DNA of 34,771 bases from Sphacelaria rigidula. Its lineage: Eukaryota > Phaeophyceae > Sphacelariales. The stretch is taken from NCBI GenBank assembly GCA_964200075.2, contig CAXNAA020000024.1:1-34771 (forward strand), written 5' to 3'. This document shows, piece by piece, positions 27,497 to 34,771 of this stretch. The first letter of the stretch is position 1. Every line of letters starts with the position of its first letter. The translations under genes were made by a program, and so were the position numbers. Below the pieces are notes generated by a model that saw only the letters and a program-made list of their open reading frames with translations, made no database searches and was not told the DNA's origin.

Positions 27497-28766
27497 CTAA
27501 CGATCCGCTGGTTTCTTGAACTTGTTCTCGGAGGGTACAGTAGGCGATGCAGTAGTTGAAGCAGGACCCACGTTGACAGTATTTGCTCGATTCAGATGAT
27601 TGTTGATGTTGTTGTTGTTGCGGGTGTTTTGACGACGGTAATCGCTGTTCTTGTAGTAGTAGTTGTTGTTCTTGTCATTACTCTTGAACGCACTACCGTT
27701 GGTAATTTGACTCTTGCACTCAGACTTTTCGTGTTCGTCAGTACGATGAAGACTGCACCACTTTACAGGCTTTTTCGTTTGACTGTCTTCTGAAGCGACA
27801 GTCACGCATGTGGTGACCTGGTTTTCCGCAGGAATAACATTTTCCATGGGAGTTCGTAGATGTCATTGATGAATCAGGCGGCGATGCCACTACCATGGCT
27901 GACTCACGACGACGTACCCCCTTTATCGAAATACCGCGTGCAACGCGATTTGAATACATGTTCCGCATAGTGACTTCAATATCAGAAATGCTGAAATCGG
28001 GATCACGGTCGGCATCACACTTAATCTAATCGTGGTCATCAGGTAAGCCCTTTACTACAATGCCCGCGAGACGCTCGTCAGAAATGGCTTCACCCATGTA
28101 GACTAGCTGGTTGGTCGCGGAGGTGATGGACGTTGGTCATGAACACGTCCGAGTTCTCGCAGGGAAACATTGGATGCCGCATAAGAACGTGATATCTCTG
28201 TTTTGAAGAATTCGTTTCCTTGTGACAAGTCCTTCCCATGAAATCTTGCCGTTTGGTTTTTCGTGACCCTTCGGCTCAAAGCATAGAAGAAAACTAGCCG
28301 CTGAGCCTGATGTTGAGAAATTTGGGATATTGAACAACTGCTAATTATAGCGATCCCAGTGTTCAATCTCAGACTTGTTAACAACAGTCCTCGCTTGTGT
28401 TTCCTCCCGGGAAAGGTCCGCCGGGCTGCCAGCAGGGTCCTAGGCTTGATCCCTTGCAACGGCTGCCCCCTCTGATGAAGACCGCATACGACTGGTGTGT
28501 AGCTGACGGCCTCTTGAGCGGGTCTCGATCGGAGATGGTCTTGACGTTGATCTTGCAACTGGAAGTGATTCAACGGCTTGAATGCGTTCAACGTCATCAA
28601 GCCTTTCCGTCGGGCGAATATCCCCATTGATGATGTCAGCTATCCCTTGATGCGTCAGGGAGGTGATGGCACGCGTGTTGCGCTTCCATTCGAGGAAGTG
28701 AATACCGTCGAATTTCCTGATGCTCTTGATGAGCTGTGCAACAGATGGCTTTCCTTGATCATTCAT
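27497..28766 (-). pseudogene. Copia B Gag with zinc knuckles
   Basis: Starts MNDQGKPSVA at 28766; IRKFDGIHFLEWKRNTRAIT fits the Gag N-terminus (F.G.NF..W...M). After a frame change, LFNIPNFSTSGSAASFLL and ISWEGLVTRKRILQNRDI continue it. The zinc knuckle CYSCGKPGHHMRDC (C-x2-C-x4-H-x4-C) lies near 27860-27820. A second motif, WCSLHRTDEHEKSEC at about 27755, is the C-x2-H...H...C motif found in many copia Gag proteins. An Asn-rich tract from a (GTT)n-like sequence (27597-27670 on +) follows. At least three frame changes. Confidence 0.85.
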
Positions 28767-29145
28767 CTGTTACAATGTGCGAAACGTTATCACACCTGAA
28801 AACTTGTGCAACTCAAATTCTGAAGACTGGCCTCTTCTCACTTTTTGCTGCTGTGACGATGTTTTTGGGAAGTCCCTTCGCTGATGCTGACTTGTGTAAT
28901 CGGGAGTCGAGGCTTATGGCCTGTTCCAATTTCACGAAGTAAATTTGGTTTCTGCTGCGGGTAAAAGTTTGACAAACCGGTTGTGTTCGACTCCATATTT
29001 GCGATTTTGTTTTTACTGGATTTTCCACTCTAAAACCCCTACTGATGACGTCTTTTGGGGAAAACGTTTGTCAAACAAAAACCAAACGCATCCTGCTCCA
29101 AGGGGACACACAGCCGTTTCTGCTGCCTACCTAGTATCATCATTC

Positions 29146-29175
29146 AAATCGATGTCTTAAGTGAGAATGCCCAGC
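29146..29175 (+). repeat. ~30-bp direct repeat, copy 1
   Basis: AAATCGATGTCTTAAGTGAG and onward resembles 29332-29361 (AAATCGAAGTCTTGACGAGA), 186 bp downstream, both ending in GCCCAGC. Confidence 0.65.
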
Positions 29176-29331
29176 GTGCAGCTGCTTGGCGCGACCACTG
29201 CGCTCTGCCGCGGACCCTTCCCCACGTACCCGACGAGGGGGCAACATCTCCGTACAGACAGTAGCAATGCTAGCGGATCCTAGGTCCTGAAGGTCTGGCA
29301 GCCGGCAAGGTGGTCATGGTAGTGTCCTTCT

Positions 29332-29361
29332 AAATCGAAGTCTTGACGAGAACGCCCAGCC
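29332..29361 (+). repeat. ~30-bp direct repeat, copy 2
   Basis: Second copy of 29146-29175. Confidence 0.65.
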
Positions 29362-29395
29362 GTTGATGCCCTCTCGCAGGCGGGCGCAATATCAC

Positions 29396-29449
29396 GGCAG
29401 TGATCGCCCGCGCCTATATTTCCATGTCGTCATCATACTGAAGTGCGAC
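29396..29449 (+). repeat. 54-bp direct repeat, copy 1
   Basis: CAGTGATCGCCCGCGCCTAT to CATCATACTGAAGTGCGAC matches 29517-29570 with about ten differences. Confidence 0.75.
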
Positions 29450-29516
29450 CATGACAGGACACTATCGCCCATGTACAAGGATGACAGAGTGAGTTCCGGC
29501 CGTCAATGTCTACAAC

Positions 29517-29570
29517 GACAGTGATCGGCCGCGTATATATCCATACATCGCCATCATACTGAACTGCGAC
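29517..29570 (+). repeat. 54-bp direct repeat, copy 2
   Basis: Second copy of 29396-29449, offset 121 bp. Confidence 0.75.
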
Positions 29571-30098
29571 AAAACACAGGCAGATATTGCAAAGGGAAAT
29601 GCTGTGGACGTGGTGTGGCCAAAAGGAATATCCAACATTAAGGTAGTGGCAGTTCAAAAGGACATCTACGTGGAGCGGTACTTGTTTAGTTGTATTCAAC
29701 ATACAGGCAGTCCAGTGAGCTAGAGTCACAGCCCGTCACGCAACGTGACACGACACTATCTCGACTTTTCATTATCTCGACTTTTCATTGCTACATGTTT
29801 CTACTCTAAATCCTTACTTGATGCCCGTGTGTGCTATCACCTCTGCCAGGCGATCTGGACAAGAAGACTTTCAACGAGGGACTCCTCCAGTAGCACTGGC
29901 CTCGTACTCAACAACTCCTTTCTTGTCACTTGTTATTATCTCAGAGTGATTCTCAACAGACCACATCAAGAGACAGACAGCAAGGAGCCACACAGATGAG
30001 GGTCACTAATCCAGGATTCCCTATCCCCTGTCACTGCTCCAATCATGCACGTGATTATACTGAAACGTGCGGCTTGGTATCATTTGGCTACAGCACCC

Positions 30099-30383
30099 TC
30101 AGAGCAAGTTCAAGACAAACGAACGAGCTTGACAACCAACAAAAACCAAGGCGAAATCGCATGCGCCAGGTCTCAACGCAATACCATACTTCGACGCTGA
30201 TTTACTTGTCAGCGCCCGAGTCAACCGCATTTTACGCACTTCCTTCAAAACAAAATCAGGCGCAGAAGAACGAAACCTGCGAAGAGACTCCCACGTACGT
30301 TCTTCAGCACCGAACCCTTCCCAATCGACCAAAACAATGACATCATCATTGTCATCCTCAGCGACGTGCATCAAAGTACTCAT
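30099..30383 (-). pseudogene. Integrase chromodomain (gypsy B)
   Basis: VIVLVDWEGFGAEERTWESL followed by RRFRSSAPDFVLKEVRK has the chromodomain pattern (V.W.G.....TWEP...L......V). In chromoviruses this tail binds modified histones and steers integration. It sits just after the GPY/F-type module, as expected. An open frame of 94 codons covers it, ending at 30099. Confidence 0.82.
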
Positions 30384-30449
30384 CCGACATTCACCTCGAG
30401 CGTACGAATTCTGAACTACATATTATACTTCCGCAGTAATGTGCAACTA

Positions 30450-30900
30450 CGAGTCAGCACAGAAATTCAAACAAGCGACATGGACCGAGTGCAGAGCGCC
30501 AGAAACAATGTTCTGCACCGAATACACGTGAGCGTGATTGGCTCCGACCACTCGCCACGGACCAGTCCACGTGGACATCAACTTTGGCGTCACATCTTGG
30601 GACAGGCATACGATACAGAATCTCCAACCACAACCTTGGGGAACACAGCCTGATCCTGAGCAAGCTTACTTTGGTTTCGCGAGACACCGCGACAGCAACT
30701 TGCACTTCGTTACAAAATCGCACTTGCTCGTCAACCACGCCTCGAACCTTGTCACGCAATCAATCAGCATCCATGACATCGACGTTCCACTCGTCGCCAG
30801 TGACAGAAGCCAGCGCGGAAATGCTGTACGCAGCGTGCGCCCAAACATCCCACAATACGGAGTTTTACGGTAGCGTTCACGAAAATAACTATTCAACGCT
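30450..30900 (-). pseudogene. Integrase C-terminal region with GPY/F-type module (gypsy B)
   Basis: SYFRERYRKTPYCGMFGRTL (about 30890-30830) matches the LN..R...TPY.VMFGR block after the catalytic core. ALASVTGDEWNVDVMDAD and LRDKVRGVVDEQVRF follow in another frame, then VVVGDSVSYACPK and LMSTWTGPWRVVGANHAHVY (about 30582-30525), with TGPWRVV as the GPY/F-like signature. At least three frame changes and several stops. Confidence 0.8.
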
Positions 30901-30930
30901 CACTGAGCGGCTGGCAAAACATCAACCCAT

Positions 30931-31719
30931 TCAGACACCGGCCGTGCGCTGTTCCGACAAAAAAGACCGCAACGCACGAGTAACCTCTTTTATCAGGCAT
31001 TCACAAATACCATTCGACCAAGGGGTATACGTAACAGCAAATTGGTGTTGCACCTTGAGCGCATCGCTCAGCTGCGCGATCACTCGATTCTTGAAGTGCG
31101 TGGCGGTATCACTAGCCCGCACACGCGGCACCCCCAAAGTCTTGCACCAATGGAGCAAGTGCTTCGCCGTAACCTCGGCGGTGCAGGCCTCGGTCGACTC
31201 CAAGCAAACAAAAATGGACAAATCATCCATGATAACTGTAATGCGCAAGAGGACCGCGTGCTTAGAGGACCACATCTGAATTTGAACATCCCTTTGGTCC
31301 GTAGGGCCAGGGGCGTGGATCCTGCAGGGACCGGCCCGATTGGTTTCGAAAAACGTTGATCCTGGGGTGTTTTGGACTACGGCGCGGTCCTCTAAGCACG
31401 CGGTCCTCTCACGCATTACACTAAACAAAACGTACCGAAAACCATCCTCCTCAGACAAACCATTAGCACCTTCAGGTCCGCTACTTCCAACGTACAAAAA
31501 ATCAAAGTGAAAACATTCACCTGGTGCTATATCATGCACAGTATCGCCACACGGACGAGGTACAATCGCCCCAGCACGAGTGTCTACACAATGCCAACAC
31601 TGGCGAACAAACTCACGAACGTGACAATCCATGTGAGACCACACACAGTATTCTTTCAAACTAAACAGAGCCGGCGCCACACCACGGTGACCAGCCGACC
31701 GCATGTGAGCGCAAACCAT
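30931..31719 (-). pseudogene. Integrase zinc finger and catalytic core (gypsy B)
   Basis: Integrase joins element cDNA to the chromosome. An open frame of 262 codons holds the whole HHCC finger (HMRSAGHRG; QCWHCVDTRAG) and the core: HFDFLYVGSSG (Asp), VRASDTATHFKN (Asp) and WSNGICECLIKEV (Glu). Between GFRYVL and IMDDLSIFVCLE it carries about 60 foreign residues encoded by a MITE (31238-31419) that happens to keep a frame open. Element A reads GFRYLLAIMDDLS without a break, which proves the insertion. All catalytic acids are present but this insertion lies inside the core fold, so activity is unlikely. Confidence 0.92.
31238..31419 (-). mobile_element. MITE copy 2, inside gypsy B integrase
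   Basis: 182 bp from GTAATGCGCAAGAGGACCGC to the inverted GCGGTCCTCTCACGCATTAC; terminal inverted repeats run about 35 bp. Same family as 17096-17292, opposite orientation. Flanks read ACT on both sides (31235-31237 and 31420-31422 as AACT|...|ACTAA), a possible 3-bp target duplication; a TA duplication inside the ends is the alternative. Confidence 0.88.
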
Positions 31720-31755
31720 CAGGCGAGTTTGCAGGGCCTTATAATCTGACGGAAT

Positions 31756-32163
31756 CTAGAAAACATCACCACTGTCAACACGCACGTGAAACAAACCACC
31801 GTCCGCCAAAGCGGCTTGACGAAACGTCGTAGGAAAAGAATGAACACCGTCGCCGATTGTTTTGCGCTGCGCGGTACGAATGGCATCCAGCGAGGGCAGC
31901 GAACCATCGGCATCACACGGGCTGGACACGGCAACAGAACGAACAGGCATGGTAGAAACCTTCACCAAGCGAGACAACAACTCCCCCCAACAGCTGTGCT
32001 CTTCAAGAATGTGTTCAACGACATGTCGACATTTGTGTTGGGCTCCCAGCAACTCCCACATGTCTTCTTGGCTTGGCATCACCCCCGGAGACTGTTCCAC
32101 TTGCGCGTTCGCCGCGTGATAGTCGGTGACCAAACGGACTATGTCCCTCTTCGGCACCGCCAT
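31756..32163 (-). pseudogene. RT stump joined to pre-integrase region (gypsy B)
   Basis: The 135-codon frame starts MAVPKRDIVRLVTDYHAANA and QVEQSPGVMP, which is the RT N-terminal block of gypsy elements (P.K....R..VDYR.VN..T....P.P). After about 20 more residues it passes directly to EHILEEHSCWGELLSRLV, the region between RNase H and integrase (PVRSVAVSSPCDADGSLPSL, equivalent to ALRAVAVYSPCEHDDSLPFK in element A). The RT core with Y-x-D-D, and RNase H, are deleted. The breakpoint differs from that of element A. Confidence 0.83.
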
Positions 32164-32175
32164 CGCCGAGCTCGC

Positions 32176-32625
32176 CTACACAGCCTGAATATTATCAACC
32201 AACGAACCAAATGCCACCAAAGCTGCGATGCATGAGGCAAGCCACACGGTCTTCACCGGATCGCAGCGGCGAGGATTGGCCTTCACAGCCTCTTCCATCG
32301 GCTCCACACGCGCTGGCGGATCACCACGCAGCGCACGACAAAATGCATCCACGCGACGAGCCAAGATATCGCGCAGACGATGTGAGCCATCGGCGCTTCG
32401 GCCCTTCTGCTTGGCCTGCCGCACACTATCCTCAAGCGCACACTTTCCTAAACTTCTCTCCTTCGCTGGGTCCATGAACATGTTAGGCCCCCGATCGTCC
32501 AAGCGCTCCACCGCTTTATCAGCAAGAGCTTCATCCTCATTGGCGCTCTCGAATGACCGTATGGATACCATCACACCCCTTCCAGGGCGGTAACTGGGGT
32601 TTTCCACCCCGGTTTGCACCGGCAC
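32176..32625 (-). pseudogene. Pol spacer and start of RT (gypsy B)
   Basis: 149 codons: RGPNMFMDPAKERSLGKC, RLRDILARRVDAFCRALRGD and PPARVEPMEE, collinear with the same spacer in element A, then LVDNIQAV just before a stop. It connects protease to RT in the original polyprotein. Confidence 0.82.
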
Positions 32626-32637
32626 AGCACGCGGGCT

Positions 32638-33615
32638 TTACTTCTCCAACGCCAGCGGATATAGATCAAGTTCAAGTTCCTTCATCGTCGCCATCCCAAA
32701 TAGAACCACGTTGTCCCTACTGTGCATGACAGCGAACGTAATGGGCTGTACAGTTGCAGCCCCCCACGGCGTACGCACGCTAACAGCAATTGGCACCGTT
32801 TTGTGTGTAACCGTCACGGGAACACCCGTGGCGGTCTGTGCCGTCTGTGGTCCGATTTCGAACGGAATCTGAAGCTGAGCGCCGCCAAACTGCGAAGACA
32901 TCTGTTCTAACAACCCCACACCGATTGACGTGAGCGCGGACCCAGAATCCAGAATAACGCGGGCCATAAACGATTCTACGGAACCAGGCAAGGATAAATC
33001 TACGCGTAAATATTCAGCCTTGCGATCGACAGGTACCACGACTGCCGAAGAACCCTGTTCTATCCCAAGATTCACCTGACGCCAGGGCTGCCCTCCAGCA
33101 CTAGGCATCGATAACTGCAAATCGTCGGTCCAAGCAGACCAAGTCGCCGAATATGCAGACGACGCTGTTACAGCCGTCGCAGCCGTAGGAGATGCACCAG
33201 GCACGGATTCTGCCTGGCCGAGAGGTTGCGAACTATTCGCTCCAGCACTACCTGCCGAAGTATTTGCATTTCCCACGTAAACTGTCCTCCCCGCTACGGA
33301 CGAACCATAAGATCCAGAGTCACCACCCGATGACGTAGCGCAAGAAACAGCAGCGGAGGTACCACCATTCGCCGCCGATTTCTTGCTACGGTAGACGCCG
33401 CGCCCGCGTCCCTGATTGGCACGGCCCCGTCCACCATTACAACAGCCCCGAGATCCTGATGAATCTCGTGCATTGCCCTGTACCGCACCTTGAGCGCGAG
33501 GCTTGGGGCAGTCCTTAATCATATGTCCTGTGTCGCCGCAGTTGTAACACGCGCGAGTGGACGACTCTCGCGAAGACGGCTGCTGTTGCTGTTGCTGTTG
33601 CTGTTTGCGGCGCAT
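32638..33615 (-). pseudogene. Gag C-terminus, zinc knuckle and protease (gypsy B)
   Basis: A 325-codon open stretch. It begins with a Gln tract ((CTGTTG)n on +), the zinc knuckle CYNCGDTGHMIKDC (C-x2-C-x4-H-x4-C), a Gly/Arg/Ser-rich basic region, then QPWRQVNLGIEQG and an aspartic protease: VILDSGSALTSIGV (catalytic D-S-G), PFEIGPQTAQTATG, and NVVLFGMATMKELELDLY at the end. It is the longest undamaged frame in the window. The Met at 33615 is probably internal: the same frame continues upstream through two stops into the rest of Gag. Confidence 0.92.
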
Positions 33616-34240
33616 ACCACCTTCACTTGTTGCAGAGTCGCGCCGGGCATGTGCTTCATTGAACTTTCACTGGTCGGCCGCCTCAAATATATTTTTGAAC
33701 ACCATCATCGGGTTATTTTTCTAGCCGTCAACATACGTTAGTACACTTTTAACATACGCCTCGAATTCCGGGGGCGAAATCTCGTCCACCGAAGCTATGG
33801 AAACCGACTCGGCCGGGCCTGGCGACCAACTTCTGCCCTCCGCCCGGTACATGGCTTGAACCATCAGATTCTCTGCAAACAACCGTTCCATATCTGAACT
33901 GACGATCATAGCACGGTCCCTGATAGTTTCTCCCCCGTCTTGCTTCATCGTATGTACCCTACGCAGGTCTGCTGCAACCCGCGCAGTATCATGCTTGCCA
34001 CCGTTTGTAGTATACTTCGAAGTACCCGGCATGCTGCTTCACAGCATCAAGCAATTCATCGGGGGTCATAGCCCGACCATCCTTGTACATGCCTTCGAAG
34101 CAGCGGTGAATGTAGACAGGAATGAGTTGCCCTATGCTTACTCTTTCATGCCGTATCATCCCTTGTGAATTCGCAAGACCCCACCGCTGTATGTATTCAT
34201 AATATGAGTCATCCTACGATAGGGGGGGGGAGGATTTGAC
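33616..34240 (-). pseudogene. Gag N-terminal part (gypsy B), two Trp codons now stops
   Basis: Minus strand: YYEYIQRWGLANSQG, VYIHRCFEGMYKDGRAMTPD and LLDAVKQHAGYFE (34200-34015), a frame change, then MIVSSDMERLFAENL, PPEFEAYVKSVLTYVDG (34032-33724). The frame passes a TAG (33721-33723) into KNNPMMVFKNIFEAADQ, a TGA (about 33670) and KFNEAHARRDSATSEGG, then the zinc-knuckle frame. Element A has Trp at both stop positions (SGWKDDPYLVM; AKGWRKIE), so TGG became TAG and TGA. This is the particle protein; not translatable in this copy. Confidence 0.85.
34206..34229. repeat. 24-bp repeat shared with 24430-24453
   Basis: Identical to the segment in copia B, ending in eight G. Confidence 0.85.
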
Positions 34241-34524
34241 TTCACGAAAAAGGAGGCTATGCGTGTCAGACGACCTGCCACATTCGCGGTGCGCTTGTAC
34301 TTGGTTAAAAACGGTGTCAAGCAGTCTACATGAGTGTTGCTTATCTATAAGAAGCTCATTCGAACAACCGTTGCTGCTTTTAACGACGCTTTGGCTTGGA
34401 ACTTCGTGCAAGAAGTAGCCCGCAATACCCCCCACACACACACATCCCCCCTCACCTCTAGACTCTTGGATTGGCGTCAAGTGGCAACGGCGCTGTAAAA
34501 CGAGCCACCAAAACCTAGACAAAT
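34241..34524. other. Probable 5' leader of gypsy B, unassigned
   Basis: No gene or clear LTR boundary. ACACACACACA-type sequence at about 34433-34443. Confidence 0.35.
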
Positions 34525-34771
34525 GTACAGACTGTCACAAAATAGAAAAGGTAACCTCCTTCTTATTTGGGCTACTATAACACTGCCCGGACATAGACAG
34601 AAAATAGAGAAGCTAACCCTCCTTTCTATTGAACCTACTGTAACACGGCCCGGACATAGACATGAAATAGAGAAGCTAACCCTCCTTTTTGTTTAACCTA
34701 CCATAACACAGCCCGGACATAGTCATGGAATAGTGACGCTAACACTCCTTTGTAATTTCCCTACTATAGAA
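34525..34771 (+). repeat. 63-bp tandem repeat, about 4 units, runs off the window
   Basis: CGGACATAG marks starts at 34588, 34651 and 34714, exactly 63 bp apart; a more diverged unit precedes them from about 34525. Units share AATAG(A/T)GA(A/C)GCTAAC(C/A)CTCCTTT and CTA(C/T)(T/C)(G/A)TA(A)CAC. Stops in most frames argue against coding. It may be a satellite or the repeat block of an LTR. Confidence 0.88.

Larger units (their letters stand above)
22585..28766 (-). mobile_element. Ty1/copia retrotransposon B, split by an insertion
   Basis: On the minus strand all copia domains appear in order: Gag (28766 to about 28100), zinc knuckles (about 27860 and 27760), protease (27488-27042), GAG-pre-integrase (26868), integrase (26640-26000), linker (24493-24275), RT (about 24060-23384) and RNase H (23250-22585). 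Frameshifts and stops are frequent. The inverted-repeat element 24494-25899 separates integrase from linker. LTRs were not identified: they should lie above 28770 and below 22585, but no direct repeat was seen by eye. Confidence 0.88.
28800..30098. other. Unassigned, with short direct repeats
   Basis: No gene. GTTTGACAAAC (about 28967) and GTTTGTCAAAC (about 29067) are two near-palindromes. The copia B 5' LTR should start here but no second copy was found. TATCTCGACTTTTCAT is duplicated in tandem near 29756-29790. Confidence 0.4.
30099..34240 (-). mobile_element. Ty3/gypsy chromovirus-type retrotransposon B, RT-deleted
   Basis: Minus strand, in order: Gag (34240-33620), zinc knuckle (about 33530), protease (about 32970-32640), Pol spacer (32625-32176), RT stump (about 32160-32040), integrase (31719-30800), GPY/F-type module (about 30600-30450) and chromodomain (30383-30099). 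Shared wording (QPWRQV, FMDPA, GDPPARVEP, HFDFLYVG) shows kinship with gypsy element A, but the two are well diverged. LTRs were not identified. A MITE interrupts the integrase at 31238-31419. Confidence 0.88.

Noticed and set aside
31042-31359. Plus-strand open frame over gypsy B integrase
   Set aside because: Antisense to the integrase and MITE; no motif of its own.

Overview
This is a gene-poor, repeat-dense stretch of a eukaryotic nuclear genome. Almost everything recognisable is a decayed transposable element, and I see no convincing host gene, rRNA gene or intact tRNA gene. The organism cannot be named from the window. Two Ty1/copia elements, two chromodomain-type Ty3/gypsy elements with oomycete- or alga-like wording of the integrase (HFDFLYVG), a LINE tail and no prokaryote-style gene packing suggest a protist such as an oomycete or other stramenopile, or an alga. 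That placement is inference.

Layout. 220-4546: Ty1/copia element A (+ strand) with recognisable LTRs. Its Gag is broken, protease and integrase are deleted, and RT/RNase H is damaged but readable. 4556-7648: non-coding repeats, including a 129-bp direct repeat 1008 bp apart and a ~240-bp tandem duplication. 7649-12485: Ty3/gypsy element A (+), bounded by 241-bp LTRs (TGTGACG...CGTCACA) and a 4-bp target-site duplication CTAC. It keeps Gag, protease and the integrase core but has lost the RT core and the integrase C-terminus. 12486-17095: unassigned sequence with an almost perfect hairpin at 14381-14490. 17096-17292: a short inverted-repeat element (MITE) with a telomere-like tract inside. 18208-19091: C-terminal end of a LINE reverse transcriptase (- strand). 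20649-20816: a 77-bp tandem repeat.

22585-28766: Ty1/copia element B (- strand), carrying Gag, zinc knuckle, protease, GAG-pre-integrase, integrase, RT and RNase H remnants in order. It is split at the integrase-RT linker by an unusual element at 24494-25899 with 20-bp terminal inverted repeats. Inside that element lie five consecutive hairpins built to one plan, a tRNA-like Pol III A/B-box unit and short tandem repeats. This is the most novel-looking structure in the window.

28800-30098: unassigned, with short direct repeats. 30099-34240: Ty3/gypsy element B (- strand) with Gag, zinc knuckle, protease, an RT stump, an HHCC/DDE integrase, a GPY/F-type module and a chromodomain. A second copy of the same MITE (31238-31419) sits inside its integrase. 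34525-34771: a 63-bp tandem repeat running off the window.

How it fits together: this is a nested insertion landscape. Several premature stops are the product expected from C-to-T (or G-to-A) transitions at Gln or Trp codons, which suggests decay by cytosine deamination. No element here looks autonomous, although LTR ends, integrase cores and MITE ends are well enough preserved to mark families that were active fairly recently.
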